Part shown: piece by piece, positions 52,531-62,001 of the stretch | Layout: every line of letters begins with the position of its first letter | Position numbering within the stretch: position 1 is the stretch's first letter | Origin: an uncultured Ruminococcus sp. | Lineage (GTDB): Bacteria > Bacillota > Clostridia > Oscillospirales > CAG-272 | NCBI GenBank assembly: GCA_902762505.1 | Contig: CACWOQ010000012.1 | Coordinates: forward strand, 1-64,000 | Direction: 5' to 3' | Length of the DNA stretch: 64,000 bases | Notes under the pieces: generated by a model | What the model was told of the DNA's origin: nothing | Seen by the model: only the letters and a program-made list of their open reading frames with translations | Database searches by the model: none | Made by a program: the position numbers and the translations under genes

Positions 52531-53556
52531 ATGCTTGACTTCACTTGTGATTACAACAACGGCGCACACCCTTCGGTGCTGCGCCGCCTTGTTGATACGA
52601 ACGGCATAACGTCCGGTACATACGGCTTTGACGAGTTCAGCAAAAGCGCCTCCGACAAGATCAGAGCCGAGATCGGGGATAAAGACGCCCCCGTGTATTT
52701 CCTCGCCGGCGGCACGCAGACGAATATGACGGTGATAAGCTCGTGCCTTTTGCCTTATCAGGGCGTTTTGTGCGCCGCAACGGGTCATATAAACGGACAC
52801 GAGGCGGGCGCCGTAGAGGCGACGGGACACAAGGTCCTGCCGCTGCCGTCGCACGACGGAAAGGTCTTGGCGCATGATCTGTCTGCTTATATGAAGACGT
52901 TTGAAGAAAACGAAAGCCGCGATCATACCGTTTTCCCCGGAATGCTCTATATCTCATACCCCACGGAATACGGCACGCTGTATTCGCTTACGGAGCTTGA
53001 AGAGCTTTCCCGCGTATGCAAACGGTACGGGCTTCTGTTCTTCTGCGACGGAGCGAGACTCGGTTACGGCCTTTTAAGCCCGGAGTGCGATATTACAATG
53101 GCTGATCTGCACCGCATATGCGACGTGTTCTATATAGGCGGTACGAAGGTAGGCGCGCTTTGCGGCGAGGCGGTCGTGTTCAAAAAAGAAGCGCTTCCCG
53201 CTCATTTCATGACGCTTATCAAACAGAGGGGCGCGCTGCTCGCAAAGGGCAGGCTCGCCGGCGTGCAGTTTGACGCGCTGTTTACCGACGGACTTTACTA
53301 TAAGATCGCCAAAACCGCGATCGACCGCGCCCGGGAGCTGAAAGAGGTCTTTGCGGCGAAAGGGTACAAATTCTTCATAGATTCGCCGACGAATCAGCAG
53401 TTCGTCGTGCTGAGCGATGAAAAAGCCCGCGAGCTTTCGAAAAACGTATTGTTCGAGGTCTGGGAAAAGACTGCGGAGGGCGATACCGTCGCACGCTTCG
53501 TCACCAGCTGGTCGACGGCTGCTTCTCAGATCGAAGAGCTCGGGAGGCTGCTGTGA
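52531..53556 (+). CDS. ltaE: Low-specificity L-threonine aldolase
   Basis: The 341-residue PLP enzyme has fold-type I aldolase signatures: the ALAGGTQ-like FLAGGTQTN near residue 60, a GHINGHEAG motif, and the Schiff-base lysine K206 in YIGGTKVGAL. It cleaves L-threonine or allo-threonine to glycine and acetaldehyde. It overlaps the next gene by 4 bp (GTGA) behind GGGAGG, so four genes from the phosphoribosyltransferase through the phosphoesterase are coupled in one operon. Confidence 0.92.
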   Translation: MLDFTCDYNNGAHPSVLRRLVDTNGITSGTYGFDEFSKSASDKIRAEIGDKDAPVYFLAGGTQTNMTVISSCLLPYQGVLCAATGHINGHEAGAVEATGHKVLPLPSHDGKVLAHDLSAYMKTFEENESRDHTVFPGMLYISYPTEYGTLYSLTELEELSRVCKRYGLLFFCDGARLGYGLLSPECDITMADLHRICDVFYIGGTKVGALCGEAVVFKKEALPAHFMTLIKQRGALLAKGRLAGVQFDALFTDGLYYKIAKTAIDRARELKEVFAAKGYKFFIDSPTNQQFVVLSDEKARELSKNVLFEVWEKTAEGDTVARFVTSWSTAASQIEELGRLL

Positions 53557-54200
53557 AGACAAACGCAAAACGCGCCGTGTTCATCACCGCGGATATCGCG
53601 GCGGCGGTGCTGATCATCCTTTCCGCCGTTTTAGGCATTTTCACGACAGAGGGCAGGCTCTGGATGTCCGGGGCTTACAGATTCGTGTTCTTTACGGTGG
53701 ATTCCAACATCCTCGCGGGTCTGTCCGCGCTGATCCTTCTGCCGTTCAAAATAAGAAGGCTTAAAACCGGCAAGCCTCTGCCGCGCGCCGCGATCACACT
53801 CAGCCTTATATCCGTGTCATCCGTGACGGTCACTTTTATGACGGTACTGCTGTTCCTCGGACCTGTTTTCGGCTTCGGGAGCATGTACACGGGCAATAAT
53901 CTGTGGCTTCATATGGTCTGCCCGCTCTTGTGCATCGCCTCATACGTGTTCGACTCGGAATCGGAAGGGTGCGTCAAAGCGCCGTATACGCTTTTGTCCG
54001 TACTGCCGACCGTCGTATACGGCGTCGTATATTTCATCATGGTTATTATCGTCGGACAGGAGAACGGCGGCTGGGCTGATTTCTACGGCTTCAATATGGG
54101 CGGCAAATGGTATATCAGCATGGCCGCCATGCTCGCCGCGGCTTATCTTATAGGGCTCGGGCTGTGGGCGGCTGAACGGCTCTGCTCGAAAAAGAAATGA
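53553..54200 (+). CDS. Small integral membrane protein (Pr6Pr/AIG1-like)
   Basis: The 215-residue protein has about six transmembrane helices. Conserved-looking positions are FFTVDSNILAG near 47, WLHMVCPLLC near 118 and YGFNMGGKWY near 176, typical of the Pr6Pr/FAR-17a-AIG1 membrane family, which is poorly characterised; related eukaryotic proteins hydrolyse fatty acid esters of hydroxy fatty acids. A GTG start overlaps the threonine aldolase stop. Confidence 0.65.
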   Translation: MKTNAKRAVFITADIAAAVLIILSAVLGIFTTEGRLWMSGAYRFVFFTVDSNILAGLSALILLPFKIRRLKTGKPLPRAAITLSLISVSSVTVTFMTVLLFLGPVFGFGSMYTGNNLWLHMVCPLLCIASYVFDSESEGCVKAPYTLLSVLPTVVYGVVYFIMVIIVGQENGGWADFYGFNMGGKWYISMAAMLAAAYLIGLGLWAAERLCSKKK

Positions 54201-54913
54201 AAACAACGGTATATACAATAAACGCGCCCGTTCCCGCGGACCTGAAATTTGTTTTTTTGTCGGATATACACGAAAAAAACACGGACGAGGCGTACGCGAA
54301 AACCGTTTCCGCGGCGCCGGACGCCGTGCTCGTCTCCGGTGACTATATACAGAACGGCGGCGAATACGAAAAGGGGCTCGCGCTGCTGAAAAAGCTTTCC
54401 GCCGGACTGCCCGTGTTCGTATCGCTCGGAAATCACGAATTCAAATTCGGCGGCGATATAAGAGCCGCGACGCGTGAAACCGGGGCGTCTCTGCTCGACG
54501 GTTCTTTCACGGAGTTTTCCTCCGTTAAGATCGGCGGCCTGACGTCCGGTTTTGAAGGCGCGCGGCAGGGTACGTTCAAAAAAACGCCCCCGCCCGATAC
54601 CGGATTTATAAAGGAATTCGACGGCGAGCCGGGCTTTAAGATCCTGCTCTGCCACCATCCCGAATATTATCCGCGTTATCTGAAAAACACGGGTATAGAC
54701 CTGATACTTTCCGGACACGCGCACGGCGGACAGTGGAGATTTTTCGGCAGAGGTCTGTACGCGCCGGGGCAGGGTATCTTCCCGAAATACACGTCCGGCT
54801 TGTACGACGGCAGACTCGTCGTGTCGGCGGGCGTCGGCGATTCACATTCCGTACCGCGGATCAACAACGATTACGAGATCATAATAATAGAAATTAAAAA
54901 AGAGGTCGGTTGA
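54197..54913 (+). CDS. Metallophosphoesterase (YkuE-like)
   Basis: The 238-residue calcineurin-like protein has the metal motifs FLSDIHEKN, GDYIQNGG, LGNHEF and LLCHHPEYY followed by SGHAHGGQW. These match the YkuE/LpxG-like phosphoesterases, thought to act on lipid-linked or nucleotide substrates. The start overlaps the membrane protein stop by 4 bp. No leader peptide is seen. It ends the operon at a bidirectional terminator. Confidence 0.85.
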   Translation: MKTTVYTINAPVPADLKFVFLSDIHEKNTDEAYAKTVSAAPDAVLVSGDYIQNGGEYEKGLALLKKLSAGLPVFVSLGNHEFKFGGDIRAATRETGASLLDGSFTEFSSVKIGGLTSGFEGARQGTFKKTPPPDTGFIKEFDGEPGFKILLCHHPEYYPRYLKNTGIDLILSGHAHGGQWRFFGRGLYAPGQGIFPKYTSGLYDGRLVVSAGVGDSHSVPRINNDYEIIIIEIKKEVG

Positions 54914-54922
54914 CCTCTTTTT
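54897..54922. terminator. Bidirectional terminator after the phosphoesterase and mltG
   Basis: An 11-bp perfect stem, AAAAAGAGGTC at 54897-54907 with 54912-54922, has a GGTT loop. It overlaps the phosphoesterase stop codon. Confidence 0.85.
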
Positions 54923-56087
54923 AATTCGATTTGTTTTCGGCTCTCACCTGCGCTACGTTTTTCTGATGCTCAGCCAGCGTCTTGGCGTACAGCATTTCGC
55001 CGCTTTTGCGCGATACGAAATAAAAGTATTCCGTATCAGCCGGGTTTATTGCGGTGTAAATGGCGGACCAGCGGGGGTTGCAGATCGCGCCGGGGGTAAG
55101 CCCGTCGTAAACGTACGTGTTGTAGGGATTGTCGAAATGCAGGTCCTCGTCGGTAATATCCGTCTTATGGACGTTCATTGCGTAAAGCACGGTCGAGTCA
55201 CATTCGAGCTTCGGATACTTCGACGCGTTTTTCAGTCTGTTGTGTATGACGCTCGATACGTTTTCCATATCCGTGTTGAAATACGCTTCGCGCTGTATTA
55301 TCGACGCTATTTTTATATAGTCGTCGAAGCTCATGCCGGAGGCGTCGACGTATTTGTAAATATCCTGCGAGACCTTGGAATCAAACGCCGCAAGGATCTT
55401 GTTTATGATCTGCGTCTCATCCCAGTCGGAATAGAAATAATACGTATCGGGAAACAGATATCCTTCAAGTCTGTATCTGCGGTCGGGATCCGGAGGCAGC
55501 GAGTCGAGGCGCTTGATGAATTCGTAATCGTATTCGCCGTTCTGTATCGCGTCGATAAAGCCCTCGCGCGTGCCTATATCCTCGCTTATGAAAAGATCTA
55601 TAATGTTCTCGACGGTATAACCCTCGGGTATGGTTATCGTGACGACGCGGCGCTCGCCCGTCTGCGCAAGGAAGGTCTTGATCAGACTGTCGTAGTTCTG
55701 TTTCGAGGACGCGGTGTATGTGCCGGGGATAAAGACCTCTCCGTCGTCGAGCTTAAGTCTCGCGTAGAGGCGGAATATCGCCGGGTATCTGATTATTCCT
55801 TTTTCGGCAAGCTGATTCGATACGTCGATAACGGTCGGATTCGCGCCGAGATCGATCTCGGCGGTAACGTCGCCTTTTTTAAGAGCGAAAACGTCGTTTC
55901 CGATCGACAGTATGAAGTATGAAAGCACAGCCGAGGCAATGAGCACGAGCGTTATATACATAACGGCTATCGTTATGCTGTATATCGCGCTGTGACCCTT
56001 GACCTTCAGCACGCGTCCCGTCTCGTCGGTCGGCTTCTTTTTGCCGGACCGCGTCAGCGGCGCGTTGTTTTTGTTGATTTCAGACAT
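54921..56087 (-). CDS. mltG: Endolytic transglycosylase MltG (YceG-like)
   Basis: The 388-residue protein has a basic N-terminus, one transmembrane helix (about 36-58) and the YceG domain with IPEGYTVENI, LEGYLFPDTYYF, an ASIIQREA motif (Q265, E267) and a PYNTYVYDGLTPGAI C-terminal motif. It cuts nascent glycan strands at the membrane and sets their length. The usual EKE-type catalytic motif reads QRE, so only the second acidic residue is kept; which Glu is essential should be checked by alignment. It closes the minus-strand uppP operon. Confidence 0.9.
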   Translation of the reverse strand: MSEINKNNAPLTRSGKKKPTDETGRVLKVKGHSAIYSITIAVMYITLVLIASAVLSYFILSIGNDVFALKKGDVTAEIDLGANPTVIDVSNQLAEKGIIRYPAIFRLYARLKLDDGEVFIPGTYTASSKQNYDSLIKTFLAQTGERRVVTITIPEGYTVENIIDLFISEDIGTREGFIDAIQNGEYDYEFIKRLDSLPPDPDRRYRLEGYLFPDTYYFYSDWDETQIINKILAAFDSKVSQDIYKYVDASGMSFDDYIKIASIIQREAYFNTDMENVSSVIHNRLKNASKYPKLECDSTVLYAMNVHKTDITDEDLHFDNPYNTYVYDGLTPGAICNPRWSAIYTAINPADTEYFYFVSRKSGEMLYAKTLAEHQKNVAQVRAENKSN

Positions 56088-56111
56088 GAGTCCATCCTTT
56101 CTTGATGACGT

Positions 56112-57017
56112 CTACCCCTTGATCTTCATTATACCCGCGATGAACGCGAATCCTATACAGAGAACGAAGCCGGGAGACACAATGGAGATGAGCAGGGCGC
56201 GCAGGCGTTCTGTGAGCTTCGGGAACTTTTCGTTTTCCGACTCGGGTATCGACTCGGCGTCAAGCTCGAGCAGGCGCTGTGCGCGTGAAAGCGAGAAAAA
56301 CAGGAACAGAAGCAGAAGCGACGCGAACACGAAAACGAACGGTATCAGACTGTCCGCTTTGGCGGCGGCGTCGTTCAGCAGCCTGTATGAGAATACGGAT
56401 AAAAGATTGTAAATGAAATGCACGAGCATCGGCGCGAAGATCGAATGAGTCACCTCGTACACGAGCGAAAGCGCTATCCCGCATATGAAATAAGTGAAAA
56501 AGCCGGATAACGAGAAGTGCATAAGCGAAAACAGGACGGAGGAGAGAAGCGCGGCGCCGATCACGCCGTATCTGCGGTATTCGCCGTAGATCACGGACCG
56601 GAACGTTATCTCCTCGAATATCGCCGGTAAAAGGCAGTATATTATTACCGTGTAAACGACGTCGGCAAACGACGATCCGGTGAGGTTTACTGAAACCGTA
56701 CCCGCATCGGCGCGCGAGCCGAGCCCCATCAGCACGGCGGCTGAAAACATCGTGACCGAAGCGCATATAACAAGGAGTATCCCGGACGCGCGGAACGGTC
56801 TTATGCCGAGCCCCGCGTAGTCTATCGGTCCCTGCAGCCTTTTGTATATCACGGCGGGCAGCACGAAGATCATCAGCTGCAAAACGAGCGTTATAAGGAA
56901 TCTGTTTACGGAAAGCTGTTCCTTCATTCTTATATACGACGACAGGAACACGAGCACGTACACAACGAAACAGAATACCGGAGTTATATGGTATCCCTTA
57001 AGCTTGAGCTTTGTCAA
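56112..57017 (-). CDS. CPBP-family intramembrane metalloprotease
   Basis: The 301-residue membrane protein has about eight hydrophobic helices and the CAAX-protease/bacteriocin-processing motifs EEITFRS near residue 137 (E-E-x3-R) and LMHFSLSG near 166 (H of motif 2). These glutamate and histidine residues bind zinc. Its target is not known; members process peptides or confer immunity. Its ATG lies 20 bp inside the 3' end of the cyclo-ligase gene, so the two genes overlap. Confidence 0.85.
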   Translation of the reverse strand: MTKLKLKGYHITPVFCFVVYVLVFLSSYIRMKEQLSVNRFLITLVLQLMIFVLPAVIYKRLQGPIDYAGLGIRPFRASGILLVICASVTMFSAAVLMGLGSRADAGTVSVNLTGSSFADVVYTVIIYCLLPAIFEEITFRSVIYGEYRRYGVIGAALLSSVLFSLMHFSLSGFFTYFICGIALSLVYEVTHSIFAPMLVHFIYNLLSVFSYRLLNDAAAKADSLIPFVFVFASLLLLFLFFSLSRAQRLLELDAESIPESENEKFPKLTERLRALLISIVSPGFVLCIGFAFIAGIMKIKG

Positions 57018-57591
57018 CTGTCAGAATACCTCCTTCCGTAATGATGACGTCGGTTTTCAGATCGTATTTTCCGTGCGGCACCGCGTCCGTGACGAGGCAC
57101 GAGAACGTTACCGCGGCGAGACTTCCCCTGAAAGCAGACAGAAATCTGTCGTAATATCCTCCGCCGTAACCGATCCTGTAACCGTGCCTGTCGACGGCGA
57201 CGGCGGGAACAAGGCAGAGAGAACAGCAGGGCTCGTCCGGTGAAAATTCTTCACAGCCGTCCGGCGGCTCGGCGATGCCGTAGTGACCGGTGACCAGCTC
57301 CGACGGCGACGAGACTAAGCGGAAAACCATATCGTGCGTGCCGGAAAGGCAGTACGGATAGGCTATGCGCTTGCCGTCTTTTACAGCCGCCTCCGCGACC
57401 GCGGTAAGATCCGGCTCGTCCGGAAGCGCGGCGTATAAAAGCACCGTGTCGTAATACTTATATGATATGCTGCCGGTGATCGCCGCGCAGATCCGCTCTT
57501 CATACAGCTTTTTCAGCTCCGGGTCAAGACCGCGTCTGATTTCCAGGTATTTCCGACGCAGAGACGCCTTCTGTTTTTTCAGATCGGTCAT
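56998..57591 (-). CDS. 5-formyltetrahydrofolate cyclo-ligase
   Basis: The 197-residue enzyme converts 5-formyl-THF to 5,10-methenyl-THF with ATP. Signature features are the basic start (KASLRRKYLEIRR), LLYAALPDEPD and the C-terminal loop RIGYGGGYYDRFL. Length is normal for the family. It starts one base before the DJ-1 gene end and overlaps the CPBP gene, so it is embedded in the operon. Confidence 0.95.
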   Translation of the reverse strand: MTDLKKQKASLRRKYLEIRRGLDPELKKLYEERICAAITGSISYKYYDTVLLYAALPDEPDLTAVAEAAVKDGKRIAYPYCLSGTHDMVFRLVSSPSELVTGHYGIAEPPDGCEEFSPDEPCCSLCLVPAVAVDRHGYRIGYGGGYYDRFLSAFRGSLAAVTFSCLVTDAVPHGKYDLKTDVIITEGGILTVDKAQA

Positions 57592-57592
57592 A

Positions 57593-58132
57593 TCAGAGCA
57601 TAATCGAGGCGGCGACGCCGTCCGCCGCTTCCTTGCCCTTGACGGCGGAAACTATCTCAAGTCCGAACCGGACGGCGCAGCCCATTCCGGCGGCTGTGAT
57701 GAAATTGCCGTCGCGCACGACGCGGCTTTCGCTGATCTTCGCGCCGCGAAGGCATTTTTCAAATCCGGGATAGCATACGGCGGACCTGCCCTCGAGCAGG
57801 CCGAGCCTTCCGGGAACGGAGGGCGCCGCGCATATCGCGCAGACGAGACCTTTTGCTTCTGCCGTTTTCAGGACCGCGTCCTTTACTGTCTCGTTGCCGT
57901 AAAGCGTCTCGGTGCCGACGCCGCCGCCCGGAAGAATGACCCCGTCCGGAGCTTTGTCCGACGGATATTCGTCAAGCGTGATATCGGTAGTGAAACAGAT
58001 CCCGTGGGGACCCGCGGCGGTCTTGCCCGATACGCCCACGGTCTTTACCTCTATACCAGCCCGGCGCAGTACGTCGAGCGTTGCGAGCGCCTCGACCTCT
58101 TCAAGGCCGTCTGCACAAAACATATATAACAT
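57593..58132 (-). CDS. DJ-1/PfpI-family protein
   Basis: The 179-residue protein is a DJ-1-type flavodoxin-like fold: GLEEVEAL at residues 9-16, the PDGVILPGG strand near 62, the nucleophile C100 in the AICAAP elbow and a GNFITAAG strand near 145. Such proteins may be glyoxalases, deglycases or chaperones; the function here is unassigned. It lies between ftsK and the cyclo-ligase gene in one operon. Confidence 0.92.
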   Translation of the reverse strand: MLYMFCADGLEEVEALATLDVLRRAGIEVKTVGVSGKTAAGPHGICFTTDITLDEYPSDKAPDGVILPGGGVGTETLYGNETVKDAVLKTAEAKGLVCAICAAPSVPGRLGLLEGRSAVCYPGFEKCLRGAKISESRVVRDGNFITAAGMGCAVRFGLEIVSAVKGKEAADGVAASIML

Positions 58133-58136
58133 ACAT

Positions 58137-60695
58137 TTATTCCTCGTTGTTGCCGTATTTTGCCATGAACTGCTCGCGCGACATTATGAGCTCGCGCGGC
58201 TTGCTTCCGTTCGCGCCGGAGCAGATGCCCATCTCCTCCATCCGGTCGATTATCTTCGCCGCGCGGCCGTAACCGATCGAAAGCTTACGGTTGAGCAGTG
58301 AGGTGGCGACCTTGCCGGCGTCGAACGAGATCTCTATCGCGGAAAGAAGCAGCTCGTCGTCGCCGGATTCGGCGCCTGCCATGGAGAGCTTCTTTTTGCC
58401 GTCGCTTATGTTTTCGGCTTCCTTGTCTATGTTCTTTATCGCTTCGTCGCTGTAATTCGTCTCGATGCCCTGATTCTTGATGAAGCTTACCACGGCTTCG
58501 ACCTCGTCGTCGGAGACGAACGCGCCCTGAAGTCTCGTCAGCTTCAGAGCGCCGACGGGCTTGTAAAGCATGTCGCCGCGGCCTATCAGACGTTCGGCGC
58601 CGCCCTCGTCGAGGATCGTGCGCGAGTCGATCTGAGAACCGACGCGGCAGGCTATACGCGACGGGATGTTGTTTTTGATCGTACCGGAGATGACGGAAAC
58701 GTCGGGGCGCTGAGTACCGATTATAAGGTGCATTCCGGCGGCTCTCGCCTTGGCGGCGATACGCGCTATGGAGCTTTCAACGCTGTCCTTCGACGTCGCC
58801 ATAAGGTCGGCGAGCTCGTCGATTATTATGACCATGATCGGCAGCTTTTCCATCGACGGATCGTTCTTCGCCACGTCGTTATAGCCGAATATGTTGCGGC
58901 AGCCCGTCGCCTCGATCAGATCGTAGCGGCGTTCCATCTCCTGTACGAGCCAGTTGAGAGCGCCGGCGGCTTTTTTCATATCCGTGATTACGGGGACGAG
59001 CAGATGAGGGATGCCGACGTACGGCGCGAATTCGACCTTCTTCGGGTCGATCATGATAAGCTTGACCTCGTCCGGTCTCGCCCTGTAAAGGATACTTACG
59101 ATAAGACTGTTTATACAGACCGATTTACCCATACCGGTGGCGCCGGCGATGATCATATGCGGCATTTTCTGAATGTCGAGATAAGTCGGCTCGTTCGATA
59201 CGTCGACGCCGAGCGCGCAGAATACGCGGCTTTTCGCGTTTTTGAACGTATCGGTATCGAGCAGGGTCCTGATGTTGACGGTGAAGGGAGTCTTGTTCGG
59301 GACTTCTATACCGACGGTGTCCTTGCCTTCGATGGAGCTTTCAAATCTTACGCCGCCGGACGCGAGCACGCGCGCCAGGTCGTCTATGAGGTTGCCGATC
59401 TTGGATATCCTGACTCCGGGCGCGGGACGGAGCTCGTACCGCGTGATGGTCGGACCGCAGGATATGTTTTCAACGGATACCGTGATGCCGAAATTGGAAA
59501 GAGTTTCAACGATCTTTTTCGCGTTGTTCCTCGCCTCCTCGGCGCTGATCCCGGCACCCTTGCCGTCTGGCAGGGAGAGAAGCTTCATCGGCGGGAATCT
59601 GTACGGCGCAGGCTCCTTCGGCGGCTGTTTTGCGGGCTCGGGAGAAAGATCCTCGATCCTGACGCCGACGGGCGCGGTGACGGCGTCTATCGCATCGTCC
59701 CCGTCGTCCTGTTCGGGCTCGGGGTCTTTTACCGGCTCCGGCTTGATCTTCGCCGGCTTTTCGTTCACGGGCTTGTCCACGAGGATGCCGTCCTCGAAGA
59801 ATATTTCGGCGGGCTTTCTTACGAATTCCTCCACGCCTTCGTCATCCGATTCGAGCAGCTCGTCGAGCGCGTCTTTTTTGTGCGGAACGATGTCCGGCTC
59901 CTCGCTGTCGAAATCGTATGCTTTTTTCTTCTTTTTCCGTCCGGATTCCGGTTCGGGATCCGGCAGTATCTGTTCCTGCAGACGTTTTTGCTGCATTTGC
60001 TCTTTGTATCTTTGCGCCTCGGCTTTTTTCAGCTCGGCGGCTTTTTTGTGCTCTTCAAGCTTGGCTTTCTGAGCCTCGGCTCCGGATCTGACCTTGCGCC
60101 CTATGAATTCGGCTATAACGACCGGCGTTATACCGAGCGTGAGAGCGCCGAAAATGATGAAGAGGATCATCGTTATGACGGCTGTGAAAACGCTGCCGAC
60201 ACCGGCGTGCATCCATTGCGCGATAACGCCGCCGACGACTCCGCCGCCGCGGAAGGGAGTGCATTTTTCATAAAAATCACGGGCGGTCAGTACTGCGGGG
60301 CTTTCCAGCGTGAATACGCCGCAGAACGACGCTATGCTGATCTGCGCGAGTATCGCCCAAGCCATGCGGAAATACAGCGCTCCGTTATACCAGAGCCTCT
60401 TTAAAAACACGGCGATCAGTATAAGGAACGTCGGCAAAAGCATCGACGTCACGCCGAACGAGCCGAAAAGCCCGTTCCTTATCGCGCGCCCGAAGGCGCC
60501 CGACGCGTCGGGCCAGATATAGCAAAACAGTAAAAACAGAGCGGTCATACCGCAAAGAAACCGTATCAGAAGCAGTATGCCGTCCGTTTTGCTGCCGGAT
60601 CGCGGCTTGCTTTCACCGGCGGACTTGTTCGGCATCGGTTTTTTCGCCGTCTTTTTGGCGCCTGTCTTTTTTACGTCTTTTTTCTTCGTTGCCAT
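58137..60695 (-). CDS. ftsK: DNA translocase FtsK/SpoIIIE
   Basis: The 852-residue translocase has a basic, Lys-rich N-terminus, four transmembrane helices (about 38-190), a charged Glu/Lys/Pro-rich linker, the RecA-like motor with Walker A GATGMGKS near residue 517 and IIDELADLM Walker B, and a C-terminal gamma winged helix (SIGYGRAAKIIDRMEEMG). It pumps DNA across septa during division or sporulation. It is the second gene of the uppP-led operon, 15 bp after uppP. Confidence 0.95.
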   Translation of the reverse strand: MATKKKDVKKTGAKKTAKKPMPNKSAGESKPRSGSKTDGILLLIRFLCGMTALFLLFCYIWPDASGAFGRAIRNGLFGSFGVTSMLLPTFLILIAVFLKRLWYNGALYFRMAWAILAQISIASFCGVFTLESPAVLTARDFYEKCTPFRGGGVVGGVIAQWMHAGVGSVFTAVITMILFIIFGALTLGITPVVIAEFIGRKVRSGAEAQKAKLEEHKKAAELKKAEAQRYKEQMQQKRLQEQILPDPEPESGRKKKKKAYDFDSEEPDIVPHKKDALDELLESDDEGVEEFVRKPAEIFFEDGILVDKPVNEKPAKIKPEPVKDPEPEQDDGDDAIDAVTAPVGVRIEDLSPEPAKQPPKEPAPYRFPPMKLLSLPDGKGAGISAEEARNNAKKIVETLSNFGITVSVENISCGPTITRYELRPAPGVRISKIGNLIDDLARVLASGGVRFESSIEGKDTVGIEVPNKTPFTVNIRTLLDTDTFKNAKSRVFCALGVDVSNEPTYLDIQKMPHMIIAGATGMGKSVCINSLIVSILYRARPDEVKLIMIDPKKVEFAPYVGIPHLLVPVITDMKKAAGALNWLVQEMERRYDLIEATGCRNIFGYNDVAKNDPSMEKLPIMVIIIDELADLMATSKDSVESSIARIAAKARAAGMHLIIGTQRPDVSVISGTIKNNIPSRIACRVGSQIDSRTILDEGGAERLIGRGDMLYKPVGALKLTRLQGAFVSDDEVEAVVSFIKNQGIETNYSDEAIKNIDKEAENISDGKKKLSMAGAESGDDELLLSAIEISFDAGKVATSLLNRKLSIGYGRAAKIIDRMEEMGICSGANGSKPRELIMSREQFMAKYGNNEE

Positions 60696-60710
60696 TTGAT
60701 AATTGTCCTC

Positions 60711-61529
60711 TCAGCCGCGGATCCCGTACAGTACCGCACAGATCCCGGCGGCAAAACAATAGATTGAAAAGTATTTGAAGGTCGGCTTTTCGCCGATCGT
60801 TTTTATCAGCTTAACTGCGGCAAAGCCTGACAGCGCCGCCGCGGCGGCGCCGCAAAGATACGCGGGGACCGTACCGGCGTCGGCGTATCTGAACGCCGCG
60901 GGCAGCTTCAGAACGCACGCGCCGAGGATCGCCGGGACGGAGCAAATGAATGAAAGCCGCACGGCTTCGTCACGCCGGATCCCGAGCAGAAGTCCTCCGG
61001 TTACTGTCGCGCCGGAGCGGGATATCCCCGGAAGCACGGCGACGGCCTGAAACAGACCTACGCCCAATGCGTGATAAAACCGCGTGTCCTCCGCGATAAG
61101 TGTTCCGTTTTTTGCCGAGTCTCCCGTGAGCAGGATCGCGCCGTTGAGTATGAGCAGCGCGCCTACGGCTGCAGGGGACGACGATACCCGGTCCGAAAGC
61201 TCGCTGCCGCCGCAAACGGCTGCAACGACTACGGGTACGACGCAGAGAAGAGAAAACAAGACCGTTCTTTCGTCACGGCTGAGCCGATTTTTTCCGGCGA
61301 TCCGGCGTGGAAGCGAAGCGCAGGCGCGGAAAAGCCCGGGCAGCTCTCTCCGGTAAGCGAAAAGCACGGCGAACAAAGTCCCCGCGTGAAGCACCGCGTC
61401 AAGCCCCGGCAGCTGTGGACCGAAGCCGGTCACCGCCTCGAATAAACAAATATGAGCCGATGAAGAAACCGGAATGAATTCGCATGCTCCCTGAATCAAC
61501 CCGAGTATCAATGCCGATAATATACTCAT
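60711..61529 (-). CDS. uppP: Undecaprenyl-diphosphatase UppP
   Basis: The 272-residue polytopic protein shows the BacA/UppP motifs: LIQGACEFIPVSSSAH near residue 12 and the PGISRSGAT motif near 166. It recycles the lipid carrier for peptidoglycan and teichoic acid synthesis by removing a phosphate outside the membrane, and also gives bacitracin tolerance. GGGAGG precedes the ATG and a good promoter lies upstream. Confidence 0.95.
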   Translation of the reverse strand: MSILSALILGLIQGACEFIPVSSSAHICLFEAVTGFGPQLPGLDAVLHAGTLFAVLFAYRRELPGLFRACASLPRRIAGKNRLSRDERTVLFSLLCVVPVVVAAVCGGSELSDRVSSSPAAVGALLILNGAILLTGDSAKNGTLIAEDTRFYHALGVGLFQAVAVLPGISRSGATVTGGLLLGIRRDEAVRLSFICSVPAILGACVLKLPAAFRYADAGTVPAYLCGAAAAALSGFAAVKLIKTIGEKPTFKYFSIYCFAAGICAVLYGIRG

Positions 61530-61580
61530 GACCTGCCTCCCGTACGTTTCCGGTAAGCAGGATATGCATATTCAAATCAT

Positions 61581-61609
61581 ATTATAACAAAAATAAAGAG
61601 ATTTTTCAA
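61581..61609 (-). promoter_or_regulatory. Promoter of the uppP-ftsK operon
   Basis: On the minus strand TTGAAA, a 17-bp spacer and a perfect TATAAT precede uppP by about 51 bp. The -35 box ends two bases before the start codon of the divergent TSUP gene. Confidence 0.75.
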
Positions 61610-61611
61610 GT

Positions 61612-62001
61612 ATGCCGATGAATTTTTTTATGAACGTCAGGAAAGCCGACGAGGCGAGACTCGCCTTTTACGGCGTCGCCGCGGTGTTCGCGGGCTTTGC
61701 GGGCGGACTTCTCGGCGCGGGAGCCGGGCTGTTTCTGTTCATGATCTGCCGCAGGATCGTCGGCGGAAAAGCCGCGCACGTGTCCGCGCTCTGTGCGACG
61801 CTGCCCACGGCTGTCCTTTCCGCGGCGCTCTACGTCCGCGGATCGCCTCAAACTCTGTTTGAAGCTTTGCCGCTGCTGCCGTTCGCCGCGGCGGGCGGCG
61901 CGCTCGGAGCATATCTTATGAGCAGGCTCCGCGTCAGGGCGCTCGGGTATATCACGGCGGCGCTCGCCGTAACGGGCGGCGTGATCATGACCGTCAGATG
62001 A
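61612..62001 (+). CDS. TSUP (TauE/SafE) family transporter, half-size protein 1
   Basis: The 129-residue protein has four hydrophobic helices and the family motif GFAGGLLGAGAGLFLFMICRR near residue 29, equal to one half of a usual 240-270 residue TauE/SafE anion exporter. The second half is the next gene, overlapping by 4 bp (ATGA), so the two are likely coupled and form a heterodimer. The transported ion (sulfite, sulfonate or another anion) is not known. Only a weak AAAGAG box is seen for the start. Confidence 0.78.
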   Translation: MPMNFFMNVRKADEARLAFYGVAAVFAGFAGGLLGAGAGLFLFMICRRIVGGKAAHVSALCATLPTAVLSAALYVRGSPQTLFEALPLLPFAAAGGALGAYLMSRLRVRALGYITAALAVTGGVIMTVR